A stretch of 64,000 bases of DNA from Luteibacter anthropi (GTDB taxonomy: Bacteria > Pseudomonadota > Gammaproteobacteria > Xanthomonadales > Rhodanobacteraceae), in assembly GCF_011759365.1 (NCBI RefSeq), contig NZ_JAARLZ010000016.1:1-64000 (forward strand), read 5' to 3'. Shown piece after piece: positions 1 through 8,400 of the stretch. How positions within the stretch are numbered: the stretch's first letter is position 1; each line of letters starts with the position of its first letter. The notes under the pieces were generated by a model, which saw only the letters and a program-made list of their open reading frames with translations, was not told where the DNA came from and did not search any database. Made by a program: the position numbers and the translations under genes.

Positions 1-135
1 CGCCTGCGCGCGACGGGCTGCGATAGCAGCCCATTTGGGCATCTGCTGTTCATGGCCTCTGGAACGGTCGCGCGCGAGGCGCGCTCCTACAAGGGTGAGG
101 TGGCGGGCAGGCTGCCGCGCAAGGCGCGCTCCTAC
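1..135. repeat. REP cluster (three units, first truncated by window edge)
   Basis: Three copies of the genome's REP motif are visible. One is cut by the window start (about 1-14). Two are in inverted orientation, at 66-90 and 111-135, each ending in GCGCTCCTAC. The middle unit carries GCGAGGCGC in its centre and the last carries GCAAGGCGC, so the core varies. They lie directly upstream of the psiF-like gene. They are probably non-coding palindromic elements; small reading frames through them are artefacts of GC richness. Confidence 0.75.
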
Positions 136-185
136 AGGGTAAGCTGCGGGCGCCGGATTGGCCCGGCGTCACGTAGGGGTTCGCC

Positions 186-506
186 ATGCGTACGCAGTTC
201 CGTGTCCTTGCCGTTTCCACCCTCCTCGTTTTCGCCGGGTCTGCCTTCGCGGCCCAGACACCTCCCGCCAAGACCCTCACGCCGCAGCAACAGCGGATGA
301 AGGACTGCAATGCGCAGGCCACCGGGAAGAAGGGCGACGAGCGCAAGACCTTCATGAGCAGCTGTCTGAAGGGCGAGCAGCCCGCAGCGGCTGCCGCCCC
401 GGCCACCCAGCAGGAGAAAATGAAGACCTGCAATGCCGACGCCTCCGCCAAGAGCCTCAAGGGCGATGAGCGGAAGACGTTCATGAGCACCTGCCTCAAG
501 AAGTAA
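186..506 (+). CDS. PsiF-family periplasmic protein (two PsiF repeats)
   Basis: This 106-aa protein begins with a clear signal peptide ([22 protein letters not shown], cleavage about residue 22-23). Two copies of the PsiF repeat follow: one around residues 37-62 ([20 protein letters not shown]) and one around 79-104, each with two cysteines and the [10 protein letters not shown] core. PsiF is named from a phosphate-starvation-inducible E. coli gene of unknown molecular role. A linker rich in Ala and Pro separates the repeats. The start is the only ATG giving the signal peptide. No Pho box is obvious just upstream, where REP sequence lies, so phosphate regulation here is not shown. Family assignment is firm; function is unknown. 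Confidence 0.85.
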   Translation: MRTQFRVLAVSTLLVFAGSAFAAQTPPAKTLTPQQQRMKDCNAQATGKKGDERKTFMSSCLKGEQPAAAAAPATQQEKMKTCNADASAKSLKGDERKTFMSTCLKK

Positions 507-521
507 TCCACTCCCCTGTAT

Positions 522-684
522 GAGCGCGCCTCGCGCGCGACCGGTCATGCCGGGCGCCATGGCGATACCGGGCGTTCCGGCGATGCCGGGCGTTCCGGCG
601 ATGCCGGGCGTTCCGGCGATACCGGGTGTCCCGGCGATACCGGACGTTCCGGTGATACCGGTCGCGCGCGAGGCGCGCTCCTAC
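522..684. repeat. 18-bp tandem repeat nested between two inverted REP arms
   Basis: REP arms at 522-546 and 660-684 (inverted) bracket about five to six tandem copies of an 18-bp unit, GGCGATRCCGGGCGTTCC, from 561 to about 659, with degenerate flanking copies. The unit starts with the CGAT/CCGG sequence of the REP inner edge, so the array looks like an expansion inside a REP doublet. A plus-strand frame reads a monotonous AIPGVP repeat, but it lacks a ribosome site and ends inside upp, so it is treated as non-coding. The array ends about 60 bp before upp. Confidence 0.8.
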
Positions 685-746
685 AAGGGAGGGTTGGGCT
701 TCGGGTGGGGCGGTTACAATGGGGTTTTCTGCCCAGCCGGCCGCCC

Positions 747-1391
747 ATGAAGATCGTCGAAGTCCGTCACCCCCTCATCCAGCACAAGCTCGGCCTGATG
801 CGCAAAGCCGGCATCAGCACCAAGGAGTTCCGCGAGCTGGCTTCCGAAGTCGCCGCCCTGCTCACCTACGAAGCCACGGCCGACCTGGAAACCGAGACCA
901 AGACGATCGACGGCTGGGCCGGCCCGGTCGAGGTCACCCACATCAAGGGCAAGAAGGTCACCATCGTGCCCATCCTGCGCGCGGGCCTGGGCATGCTTAC
1001 CGGCGTGCTGGAGATGATTCCCGCTGCCCGCGTCAGCGTGGTGGGCCTGCAGCGCGACGAGGAAACCCTCGAACCGGTGGCCTACTACGAGAAGCTTACC
1101 GGCGGCATGGACGAGCGCACCGCGATCATCGTCGACCCCATGCTGGCCACGGCCGGCACCCTGGTCGCTACCGTGGACATGCTCAAGGCCGCCGGTGCCA
1201 AGCGCATCAAGGGCCTGTTCCTGGTGGCGGCGCCGGAAGGGCTGGAGCGCGTCAAGGCCGCTCATCCCGACATCGAGATCTACGTGGCATGCATCGACGA
1301 CCACCTCAATGAGCTGGGCTACATCATCCCCGGCCTGGGCGATGCCGGCGACAAGATCTTCGGCACCAAGCAGCTTCCGGCACACCGCTGA
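747..1391 (+). CDS. upp: Uracil phosphoribosyltransferase
   Basis: This 214-aa cytosolic enzyme converts uracil and PRPP to UMP in pyrimidine salvage. It begins [19 protein letters not shown], the classic Upp N-terminus. The PRPP-binding loop reads [10 protein letters not shown] (about residues 129-138), and the C-terminal uracil-binding region [12 protein letters not shown] is present near residue 200. An ATG 42 nt upstream would add a non-homologous extension, so the start at 747 is chosen. It is monocistronic, downstream of the repeat array and convergent with the XRE-cupin gene. A 13-bp hairpin in the convergent gap may end both transcripts. Length matches the family (about 208 aa). Confidence 0.97.
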   Translation: MKIVEVRHPLIQHKLGLMRKAGISTKEFRELASEVAALLTYEATADLETETKTIDGWAGPVEVTHIKGKKVTIVPILRAGLGMLTGVLEMIPAARVSVVGLQRDEETLEPVAYYEKLTGGMDERTAIIVDPMLATAGTLVATVDMLKAAGAKRIKGLFLVAAPEGLERVKAAHPDIEIYVACIDDHLNELGYIIPGLGDAGDKIFGTKQLPAHR

Positions 1392-1401
1392 TCGTCGCAC
1401 C

Positions 1402-1433
1402 AAGGACTGGGCGCCATACCGCGCTCAGTCCTT
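1402..1433. terminator. Putative bidirectional hairpin between upp and XRE regulator
   Basis: Arms AAGGACTGGGCGC (1402-1414) and GCGCTCAGTCCTT (1421-1433) pair over 13 bp with one G-T mismatch and a 6-nt loop. No long T-run follows on either side. The right arm overlaps the last codons of the convergent XRE gene. Its place between converging genes suggests termination. Confidence 0.4.
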
Positions 1434-2003
1434 GAAGATGGCCGGCGTGCCCACCCAGATCATCCGCACCTCGTCCGTGCCGATGTTGCGCACGCCATAA
1501 GGGTGCCGCTGGTCGAAATGCGCGCTATCCCCGGCGTTGAGCACGAATTTCTTCTTGCCGACGTTCATCTCCAGCGACCCGCTCAGGATGTACCAGAAGC
1601 CCTCGCCTTCGCGATGGATCGTGGGCGCCGCGAGGCCGGGCGGTACGACCAGCCGCAGCGCTTCCATCTTCCGTTCGGGATGCCTGCCACTGAGCCTCTC
1701 GTACACCACGGGCGAGCCGAGCTGGATGCGCTCATGCTCGTCGGCACGCCGGACGATCTGCCCCGGATTGGGCACGCTCACGAAGTAGTCCACGTCGACG
1801 CCCAGCGCCTGCGCGATGGCTTCCAGCGACAACAGCGACGGCGATGCCAGGTTCCGTTCCACCTGCGAGAGAAACGGAATCGACAGGCCCGAACCTTCGG
1901 CCAAGGCCTTGAGCGTGAGACCCAGTCCGCTGCGCCGGTCGCGAATGGCCGCACCGATGCTGCGTGCGGGGATCTTGTCCGGCGAGCTGTCGTTGCCCTG
2001 CAT
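1425..2003 (-). CDS. XRE-family transcriptional regulator with C-terminal cupin domain
   Basis: This 192-aa protein has an N-terminal helix-turn-helix (about residues 16-72, with LTLKALAEGSGLSIPFLSQVE and LEAIAQALGVDVDYF). A C-terminal cupin_2 barrel (about 115-185) carries HREGEGFWYILSGSLEMNVG and GDSAHFDQRHPYGVRN. Proteins of this architecture usually sense a small ligand through the cupin domain and repress nearby catabolic or transport genes. The ATG lies 3 nt after the stop of the SnoaL-like gene on the same strand with no good Shine-Dalgarno of its own, so translation is probably coupled. Its targets could include its own operon and the divergent TonB receptor, which share an upstream palindrome. 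The ligand cannot be predicted. Confidence 0.88.
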   Translation of the reverse strand: MQGNDSSPDKIPARSIGAAIRDRRSGLGLTLKALAEGSGLSIPFLSQVERNLASPSLLSLEAIAQALGVDVDYFVSVPNPGQIVRRADEHERIQLGSPVVYERLSGRHPERKMEALRLVVPPGLAAPTIHREGEGFWYILSGSLEMNVGKKKFVLNAGDSAHFDQRHPYGVRNIGTDEVRMIWVGTPAIFKD

Positions 2004-2006
2004 GCG

Positions 2007-2453
2007 TCAGGAGGTGTGATCGTTGGCGATCAGCCAGCGACCGCCCTGCTTGTGGAACAGCAGCGTCGTGATGCCCGACGGTGTGCTGCCGTCGGCCTGG
2101 TGCAGGGTATAGCGACCCACGACGAAGGCGTATTGCGAGCCGATTTCCTTCACGTCCAGCACCTGAAGGCTCAGCTTGCCCATGTCGGCACCCGGCTTGA
2201 AGCGTGGCGCGTACTTGGCCTTGATGGCTTCGTACCCTTCGGTGACGCCGCTTGAATTGATATAGCGGGTGGTCGGTGCGTTCTCGTACAACTGCATGAA
2301 GGTATCGAGGTCGCCGGCCATCCACGCCGCGGCGCTGGCGTTGAGCGCTTTTTCGATGGAAGCACGCGTGGTTTCGGCGGGCGTTTCAGCAAGCACCGGC
2401 GCCACCAGCAGGACAGTGGCGGTCGTGCACAACAGCAAGGGCAGGTTTTTCAT
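2007..2453 (-). CDS. Secreted SnoaL-like/DUF4440 (NTF2-fold) protein
   Basis: This 148-aa protein has a signal peptide (MKNLPLLLCTTATVLLVAPVLA) and one NTF2-like domain of the SgcJ/EcaC/DUF4440 type. Typical elements are the helix SIEKALNASAAAWMAGDLDTFMQLYEN, the strand TRYINSSGVTEGYEAIKAKY, and the C-terminal HKQGGRWLIANDHTS. Such domains form small-molecule pockets and can be enzymes or binding proteins; the ligand is unknown. An alternative start 63 nt upstream would place residues before the signal peptide and was rejected. It is first in a two-gene unit with the XRE-cupin regulator and is divergent from a TonB receptor, which hints at uptake or turnover of a shared compound (inference). 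Confidence 0.8.
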   Translation of the reverse strand: MKNLPLLLCTTATVLLVAPVLAETPAETTRASIEKALNASAAAWMAGDLDTFMQLYENAPTTRYINSSGVTEGYEAIKAKYAPRFKPGADMGKLSLQVLDVKEIGSQYAFVVGRYTLHQADGSTPSGITTLLFHKQGGRWLIANDHTS

Positions 2454-2927
2454 GGCGCTCCGTGACATGGCATGAAGGTGCAAGCGACAGACAAGGGGCT
2501 GGCTTCCCGTCGCCATGCAGACATGGCCTGTGGTGTTGCCTGGTGTCGAACATCGTAGAACCCCCTGCCCCCCGGCTGGTTGGCCTCCCGCTGCACTGGA
2601 AAGGCCCTGGGTTGCATCCTAGCCGGAATTGCTTGACGTCATCAAAACTTTTTGATCTGATCAAAATCACGTGAAGACACCTTCGTCGGCGTGCCCCTCG
2701 GGGTCATGCCGCTACGAAGGCCGTAAGGGCCAGGGATGCCGACATCCGCCGCGCCATGTGTTTTCGCAGTCCGCAGTACCGATACGCCCGCCTCTGGGGA
2801 GAGAGGGGCAACGTCAGGATCGACCTCCGCTTTCGGACATACCGTCCGCGAGACGGGCTCGTCTGGGCCGTTTACGGCCGCCCCTGGCGAACGATCGCTT
2901 CGACCATCAAATAGAGGGGGTTTGGAT
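2454..2927. other. 474-bp divergent intergenic region
   Basis: No gene is credible here. Long plus-strand frames run through but have no ribosome site and merge out of frame with the receptor. The region contains the AT-rich palindrome cluster at 2641-2666 and a purine-rich ribosome site (GAGGGGG, 2914-2920) for the receptor. The rest is GC-rich with no recognisable motif. Confidence 0.6.
2641..2666. promoter_or_regulatory. Candidate operator: overlapping TTTTGATC/GATCAAAA palindromes
   Basis: Three half-sites alternate: ATCAAAA (2641-2647), TTTTGATC (2650-2657) and GATCAAAA (2659-2666). The last two form a perfect palindrome around a single T; the first two form another with a 2-nt centre. 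It is an AT-rich island in a GC-rich gap between the SnoaL/XRE-cupin unit and the TonB receptor. The cupin regulator is the nearest candidate binder, but this is inference only. Confidence 0.4.
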
Positions 2928-5231
2928 ATGCACCATCAACGCGAACGCGTGTTCCTGTGTACGGCGATCATGGCCGCACTGCTGGCCCATCCGGTCCATG
3001 CCCAGGAAGCTGCACCTGGAAAACCCGGCACCACCAAGAAGACAGACGACGCGCCCGTTGCGCTGGAAAGCATCACCGTCACCGCGACCAAGCGCGAACA
3101 GGACGTGCAGAAGGTACCCATCAGCATGGCCGCCTATACGGGCGAGCAGCTGGAACGCCAGGGCATCACCAGCCTGTCGGATCTCTCGCGCATCGCACCG
3201 GCGTTGAGCGTTGCCTCGTCGGGCCCGGGCGCCAATAACCTGATCGTGCGCGGCATTTCATCCAGCGCCGGTTCGGCAGCCACGGTGGGCTACTACCTCG
3301 ACGATGTGCCGATTGCCGCGTCGAGCAATGCCGCGCTGATTTCCACCCGTGGCGTGATCGATCCCTCCGTGTTCGACATCCAGCGCGTGGAAGTGCTGCG
3401 TGGCCCCCAGGGCACCATCTACGGCTCCAGTTCGATGGGCGGCACGGTGAAATACATCACCAACCAGCCCGATGCGAACAGCACCGAAGTGCGCATCAAG
3501 GCCGATGCATCGGGCACGTACCATGGCGGCCCCAATGGCAACATCAACGGCGTGGTGAACATCCCCCTGTTACAGGACAAGGTAGGTCTGCGCATCTCGG
3601 CGTACTACCGCGATGACGACGGCTACATCGACCGCTACCGCATCGATCCGAAGAACTACCTCGCTGCCGACCCGAATGGCGGCAAGCAGGACAACGTCAA
3701 TACGTACAAGACCTACGGCACACGCATCGCCCTGCTCATCACGCCGGACGATACGCTGACCATCACGCCGAGCTTCATCTACCAGTATGCAAAGGTCGGC
3801 TCGCCGTTCACCTACGACAAGATCCCCGCCTCGTTGCAGGATCCCTACCAGGTGCGCGACGTCAACGAAGCCAACGTGCAGAAATCGACCATCTCCAACC
3901 TGGCGATCCACAAGCAGTTCGATGCGTTCGAGCTCATGTCGTCCACCTCGTACTTCACGCGCAACATCGACGTAAAGGACGACAGTTCCAAGGTGATCAA
4001 CTACTTCTTCAACCTGCCCAGCGTGTATCCCACCACGATGTACGGCAGCTACAAGAACAAGGAATTCACCCAGGAATTTCGCGCCACGAGCAAGTTCGAC
4101 GGCCCGTTCCAGGCCATCCTCGGTGCGTTCTACCACGATGTGGATGCGCCGCTGCATTCGGCCATTCCGTATCCGGCGGGCTTCAACCAGGCTTTCAACA
4201 CGCCCTTCCCCACTTATTCGACGATCTATGCCGGCGCCCGCCACGCGACGCTGGATGAGTACGCCGTGTTCGGCGAGCTGTCGTACAACGTCACCGACAA
4301 GCTCAAGGCCAGCGTGGGCCTGCGCGCCTTCGAGGTGAAGCAGAGTTTCGACCAGAGTGGTGACGGCCTGCTCAACGGCGGCCCGAGCAGCGTCCACAAC
4401 ACCTCGAAAGATTACGGCAGCACGCCCAAGTACACCTTGCAGTACCAGATCTCGCCGGATCACATGATCTACGCCACGGCCTCGCAGGGGTACCGCCCGG
4501 GCGGCCCGAACAACCCCGCACCAGCGGCGCTTTGCGGTGCGGAAGTGAACGGGCTGGGTCTCAGTCAGTCGCAGCTGAGCAAGTACGGCCCCGATTACCT
4601 GTGGAACTACGAGATCGGCGCGAAGACGGCATGGCTCGATCACCGCCTGATGATCAATGCATCGGTGTATCACATCGACTGGACCAAGGTGCAGCAGCAG
4701 ATCGTGCTGGGTTGCGGCTACAACATCACCGCCAACTTCGGTAATGCGGTGAGCCAGGGCGGCGAGCTGGAAATCACCTGGCTGCCCATCGCCGGCCTCA
4801 CCCTGGGCGCGGGTTTCGGTTACACCGATGCGCACCTGAAGAGCGACGTACCCGGCACGCCCGCAAAGGATGGCGACCGCCTGACCAACGTGCCGCGCTT
4901 TACCGGTTCGTTGTCGGCCGAATTCCGTCGCCGGGTCAACGCCGAATACATGGGTTTCGTACGCGCAGACATAGGCTTTATCGGCAACGCCACCTTCCTC
5001 TACGACCGCACCAGCCCGTTCTATCGTCGTGGCGGCTTCGCTACGACCAACATCCGGGTGGGTGTCGAAGGGAACAGTGGCTTCGATGTCGCGCTGTACG
5101 CGACAAACCTGTTCGACAAGCGCGGTGAAACCGATCTTCCGGTGGCGATCTCCGCCGACCTGCCCACCACCCGTCGCGTGGCCCTGAACCAGCCGCGTAC
5201 CGTAGGCGTGACGGTGCAGTATCACTACTGA
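2928..5231 (+). CDS. TonB-dependent outer-membrane receptor
   Basis: This 767-aa receptor has a signal peptide ending near VHAQ (about residue 25). A TonB-box-like stretch ITVTATK follows around residue 50. The plug domain (about 55-170) contains VRGISSSAGSAATVGYYLDDVPI and RGPQGTIYGSSSMGGTVKYIT. A 22-strand barrel ends in the terminal aromatic residues VTVQYHY. The EQDVQKVPISMAAYTGEQL plug type is frequent among receptors of sphingomonads and xanthomonads that take up plant-derived or organic substrates; the substrate is not predictable. The start at 2928 is preceded by GAGGGGG; an upstream ATG lacks a signal peptide. It is divergent from the SnoaL/XRE-cupin pair, so co-regulation is plausible. 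Confidence 0.93.
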   Translation: MHHQRERVFLCTAIMAALLAHPVHAQEAAPGKPGTTKKTDDAPVALESITVTATKREQDVQKVPISMAAYTGEQLERQGITSLSDLSRIAPALSVASSGPGANNLIVRGISSSAGSAATVGYYLDDVPIAASSNAALISTRGVIDPSVFDIQRVEVLRGPQGTIYGSSSMGGTVKYITNQPDANSTEVRIKADASGTYHGGPNGNINGVVNIPLLQDKVGLRISAYYRDDDGYIDRYRIDPKNYLAADPNGGKQDNVNTYKTYGTRIALLITPDDTLTITPSFIYQYAKVGSPFTYDKIPASLQDPYQVRDVNEANVQKSTISNLAIHKQFDAFELMSSTSYFTRNIDVKDDSSKVINYFFNLPSVYPTTMYGSYKNKEFTQEFRATSKFDGPFQAILGAFYHDVDAPLHSAIPYPAGFNQAFNTPFPTYSTIYAGARHATLDEYAVFGELSYNVTDKLKASVGLRAFEVKQSFDQSGDGLLNGGPSSVHNTSKDYGSTPKYTLQYQISPDHMIYATASQGYRPGGPNNPAPAALCGAEVNGLGLSQSQLSKYGPDYLWNYEIGAKTAWLDHRLMINASVYHIDWTKVQQQIVLGCGYNITANFGNAVSQGGELEITWLPIAGLTLGAGFGYTDAHLKSDVPGTPAKDGDRLTNVPRFTGSLSAEFRRRVNAEYMGFVRADIGFIGNATFLYDRTSPFYRRGGFATTNIRVGVEGNSGFDVALYATNLFDKRGETDLPVAISADLPTTRRVALNQPRTVGVTVQYHY

Positions 5232-5236
5232 GGTAT

Positions 5237-5267
5237 CCGCCGGGCCGTGATCCTCACGGCCCGGCGG
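5237..5267 (+). terminator. Hairpin after TonB receptor gene
   Basis: A perfect 14-bp stem (CCGCCGGGCCGTGA, 5237-5250; complement 5254-5267) with a TCC loop lies 5 nt after the stop codon. There is no T-run, so it may act with Rho or protect the 3' end. Confidence 0.5.
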
Positions 5268-5313
5268 GCTGTTCGTCGCACGCGCTGCTTATAGCAGACT
5301 ATTTCGTAGGAAT

Positions 5314-5344
5314 CTGTCACATCCCCCTGTCATAAACTTGCGGC
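5314..5344 (+). promoter_or_regulatory. Candidate Pho box upstream of secreted nuclease
   Basis: CTGTCATAAACTTGCGGC (5327-5344) matches the two-repeat PhoB box layout (7-bp repeats at an 11-bp period). The first repeat is perfect (CTGTCAT) and the second is degenerate. A further CTGTCAC lies at 5314-5320. It is about 100 bp before the start of an extracellular nuclease, a type of gene that is often induced by phosphate starvation. Confidence 0.5.
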
Positions 5345-5441
5345 ACACTTCGCAAGCGGACCTGACAGGGGGAACACCGCGCCAGCCCATGGCAGGTGCT
5401 TCGGGTCGCGTACAACCTCACGACTCGAAGGGGAACAACGC

Positions 5442-8177
5442 ATGCGTTCGACCACGTCTCGGCGCGCCCTCTGGGCGGCGCTGGCCGGCCTTGCCACCAT
5501 CGCACCGCTGCAAGCGGCCGATCTCTCGATCACCCAGTTCCGTCTCCGCGGCCCCGCGGGCGGCAACGACGAATTCATCGAAGTACAGAACACCGGCACC
5601 GCGCCGCTCGACCTGTCGGGCTACAAGCTCAACGCGTCGAATGCCAGCGGTACCACCGGCACCCGCTTCACGTTTCCTGCCGGCGCCACGGTGGCACCGG
5701 GTTGCTTCGCCCTGCTCGCCAACACGGCCGCATCCGGTTACTCCGGCAGCGTCACGCCTGACTTCAAATACAGCACGGGCGTCACCGACGACGGCGGCAT
5801 CGCACTGCTGAATGCGTCGGGCACGGTGCTCGACCAGGTGGGCCTGAGCAGCGGCTCCGCCTACAAGCTGGGCACGCCGCTCGCCAGCCTGGGCAGCAGC
5901 AACGCCGACCAGGGCTACGGCCGCAAGACCAATGCCGGTGGTTTCCCGCAGAACAGCGGCAATAATGCATCGGACTGGGTGAAGGTTGCCCCCACCGCGC
6001 CGCGCAACAGCACGTCACCGTGCGTAGCCCAGGGCCCGTCGCTGTCGATCGCGGACAGCACCGTCAGCCTGCGCAACGGTGACGATGTGCAGATGCCGTT
6101 TACCGTCACTCTCAGCAAGGCTGACGACAGCGACGTCACCGTGCATGCGGCTACCGCCGACGACACGGCCACCGTGGCTGCCGGCGATTACGATGCCGTC
6201 AACACCACGCTGACCATTCCGGCCGGTGCGACCAGCGCCACGATGAACGTCACGGTGCATGGCGCCAAGGCCGCCGGTCCGGACAAGGCCTTCCGCGTGA
6301 ACCTGACCGATGCCACCGATGGCATCGCGATCTCGAAGGGCTCGGCCATCGGCGCGATCCTCAACGAGATTCCGGTCGCCGCCGAGATCTGGCAGATCAC
6401 CGGCCGCGGCCAGGTCTCGCCGATGCTGGGCAAGCGCGTGGCCACCAAGGGCAATATCGTAACTGCCGTAGGCCCGGCCGGCTTCACGATGCAGACGCCG
6501 GACAACCGTGCGGATGACGACGCCCTGACCTCCAACGGCATCTACGTGTTCACCAGCGCCGCCCCGACCGTGAAGGTGGGTGACCAGGTGGACGTGGAAG
6601 CCACGGTGGACAACTACTACAACCTGCCGGAGCTGAAGAACGCCACGGTCAGCACCACGATGCACGGCGCGCGCCTGCCGAAGGCCGTCGCCTTCAACGA
6701 CAAGGTACCCTCGTCCGATCCGAACGCCCTGTCCTGCGGCACCACCAACTTCCAGTGCTTCGTGGGCATGCGCGTCACCATCAACGATGGCATGATCACC
6801 ACGGGCAACCTGCGCTTCAGCAACGAGCCTTTCGCCGAGGTGTACATCACCGCCAACGGCAAGCGTTCGCTGCGCGAACCGGGCGTGCGTTACACGGTGC
6901 CGGTGCCCGAGGGCGTGAACCTGCCGAACTGGTCGGGCAACCCGCAGGTGCTGAAGATGAACACGGCCGACTTCGGTGCCGTGCCGGTGAACACGCCGTA
7001 CAACGCGGGCACCACGTTCAGCGCCGAAGGCGTGATCTCGTATGCGTTCGGTGCCTATACGTTCATTCCGACCAAGGTCACCGTCAAGAAGGCCGCACCG
7101 CTGCCGCGCGCGGTCGATCCGCGTCCGTTCTTCGCCGTGCGCGTGGGTGGCTTCAATACCGAGCGTTTCTGCGATACGGAGTTCAACACCACCTTCACGT
7201 GCAGCGGCGGCAGCAAGGAGCCCACCGCCGACGAAGTGAAGCTGAAGACGCAGCGCCTGTCTGCCTACATCGGCAGCGTGCTGAAGCTGCCGGACATCCT
7301 GTCGGTAGAAGAGGTGAAGAGCCTCACCGTATTGCAGGGCCTCGCCAAACAGCTGGGTGACGATTATCCGGTGCAGTACGAAGCCTTTCTGCAGCCGGGT
7401 CATGACCCCAGCGGCATCAACGTGGGCTTCCTCGTGCGTACGGATCGCGTGCGCGTGGTGAACGTGCGCCAGCTCGATGCCGACGCCACGTGGCAGGACC
7501 AGGGACAGACTTCGTTCCTGCATGACCATCCGCCGCTGCTGCTCACCGCCGACGTGCCGACCCTGCTGGGACGCATGCGCGTCAACGTGATCGCGGTGCA
7601 TCCGAAGGCGCGCCAGAACGTGGACAAGACCGGCCCCACCGCCGATCGCGACCGCCAGAAGCGTTTCCTCCAGGCCCAGTCGCTGGCAAACCAGGTGCAG
7701 GCCTTGCAGACCGACCGCAAGAACCTTTTCACCCCGCTGCTGGTGGTGGGTGATTTCAATGCTTATCAGTTCAGCGATGGCTTCGCGGACGTGGTCGGCC
7801 TGATCTCGGGCAAGTACGACGACAGCCAGAACCTGCTGAAGCTCGGCAAGAACATCGTCAAGCCGGCGCTGTGGAACGCCGTGGATTCGGTGCCCTCGAA
7901 CGATCGTTATTCGTTCTTGTTCACCGAGAACTTCGGCAACGTACAGGGTCAGGCCCCGCGCTCGGTGCCGACGCACCAGGTGCTGGACCATGCGCTGCTC
8001 AACACCAATGCGCGTGCGCTGTTCCTGAAGATGCAGTACGGCCGCGGCAACCTCGACGCACCGGTGCAGACGCTGGACGATTCGGCGAAGGCCACCGATG
8101 TGAAGAAGGCGCTGGGCTCGTCCGACCACGATGGTTTCGTGGTGGATATGCTGGCGCTGCCGACGATCCTGCTTTGA
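5442..8177 (+). CDS. Secreted ExeM/NucH-like endonuclease with lamin-tail and Calx-beta-like domains
   Basis: This 911-aa exported protein has a signal peptide cleaved near LQAA (residue 26). A lamin-tail domain follows (about 27-140, DLSITQFRLRGPAGG, EFIEVQNTGTAPLDLSGYKL). Then come a Calx-beta-like domain (about 195-310), an OB-like region (about 320-560), and a C-terminal endonuclease/exonuclease/phosphatase domain (about 570-905). EEP catalytic signatures are present: glutamate in SVEEVKS (E623), GDFNAY (D771, N773) and SSDHDGF (D895, H896). These enzymes degrade extracellular DNA for phosphate and nutrients or to loosen biofilm matrix. The ribosome site AAGGGGAA precedes the ATG. A Pho-box-like element lies upstream and a strong terminator downstream, so the gene is monocistronic. 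Confidence 0.92.
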   Translation: MRSTTSRRALWAALAGLATIAPLQAADLSITQFRLRGPAGGNDEFIEVQNTGTAPLDLSGYKLNASNASGTTGTRFTFPAGATVAPGCFALLANTAASGYSGSVTPDFKYSTGVTDDGGIALLNASGTVLDQVGLSSGSAYKLGTPLASLGSSNADQGYGRKTNAGGFPQNSGNNASDWVKVAPTAPRNSTSPCVAQGPSLSIADSTVSLRNGDDVQMPFTVTLSKADDSDVTVHAATADDTATVAAGDYDAVNTTLTIPAGATSATMNVTVHGAKAAGPDKAFRVNLTDATDGIAISKGSAIGAILNEIPVAAEIWQITGRGQVSPMLGKRVATKGNIVTAVGPAGFTMQTPDNRADDDALTSNGIYVFTSAAPTVKVGDQVDVEATVDNYYNLPELKNATVSTTMHGARLPKAVAFNDKVPSSDPNALSCGTTNFQCFVGMRVTINDGMITTGNLRFSNEPFAEVYITANGKRSLREPGVRYTVPVPEGVNLPNWSGNPQVLKMNTADFGAVPVNTPYNAGTTFSAEGVISYAFGAYTFIPTKVTVKKAAPLPRAVDPRPFFAVRVGGFNTERFCDTEFNTTFTCSGGSKEPTADEVKLKTQRLSAYIGSVLKLPDILSVEEVKSLTVLQGLAKQLGDDYPVQYEAFLQPGHDPSGINVGFLVRTDRVRVVNVRQLDADATWQDQGQTSFLHDHPPLLLTADVPTLLGRMRVNVIAVHPKARQNVDKTGPTADRDRQKRFLQAQSLANQVQALQTDRKNLFTPLLVVGDFNAYQFSDGFADVVGLISGKYDDSQNLLKLGKNIVKPALWNAVDSVPSNDRYSFLFTENFGNVQGQAPRSVPTHQVLDHALLNTNARALFLKMQYGRGNLDAPVQTLDDSAKATDVKKALGSSDHDGFVVDMLALPTILL

Positions 8178-8190
8178 TGGCGTGATGTAA

Positions 8191-8223
8191 AAAGGCGCCC
8201 GGCTTCGGCCGGGCGCCTTTTTT
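8191..8223 (+). terminator. Rho-independent terminator of nuclease gene
   Basis: A perfect 13-bp stem (AAAGGCGCCCGGC, 8191-8203; complement 8208-8220) closed by a TTCG tetraloop is followed by a T-run to 8223. It starts 13 nt after the stop codon. It marks the left limit of the conserved chromosome before the island. Confidence 0.93.
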
Positions 8224-8400
8224 AACTTCACGATGACTCCAGCACCGAACTTCGCTGGACTACGCCACAACTAGATACATCCGGTTTATCAAAAACTTAG
8301 GATAATTCATCATATGCCGGTGCTTTCTGAAACTTGACCCGGCTTCCACCCGCTTGGCTCCCAACAGGCTCCTGGAAATCGGTTCTTCCGAGGAGTCATC
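8224..8400. other. Left flank of the island
   Basis: This lower-GC stretch has no gene. It holds the upstream region of the integrase stub, ending in a ribosome site GAGGAG at 8389-8394. No tRNA gene or clear direct repeat matching the far end of the island (about 12,900-12,970) was found, so an attachment site cannot be assigned. Confidence 0.4.

Noticed and set aside
520-750. Plus-strand frame of repeated AIPGVP residues
   Set aside because: It follows the 18-bp repeats inside a REP doublet, has no ribosome site and runs into upp in another frame.
6015-8270. 751-codon open frame opposite the secreted nuclease
   Set aside because: Composition is His/Arg/Gly/Val-rich, typical of antisense frames in high-GC genes; the sense strand has clear EEP motifs.
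8224-8400. tRNA or direct-repeat attachment site for the island
   Set aside because: No tRNA gene and no direct repeat shared with the right edge (12,897-12,970) could be found.
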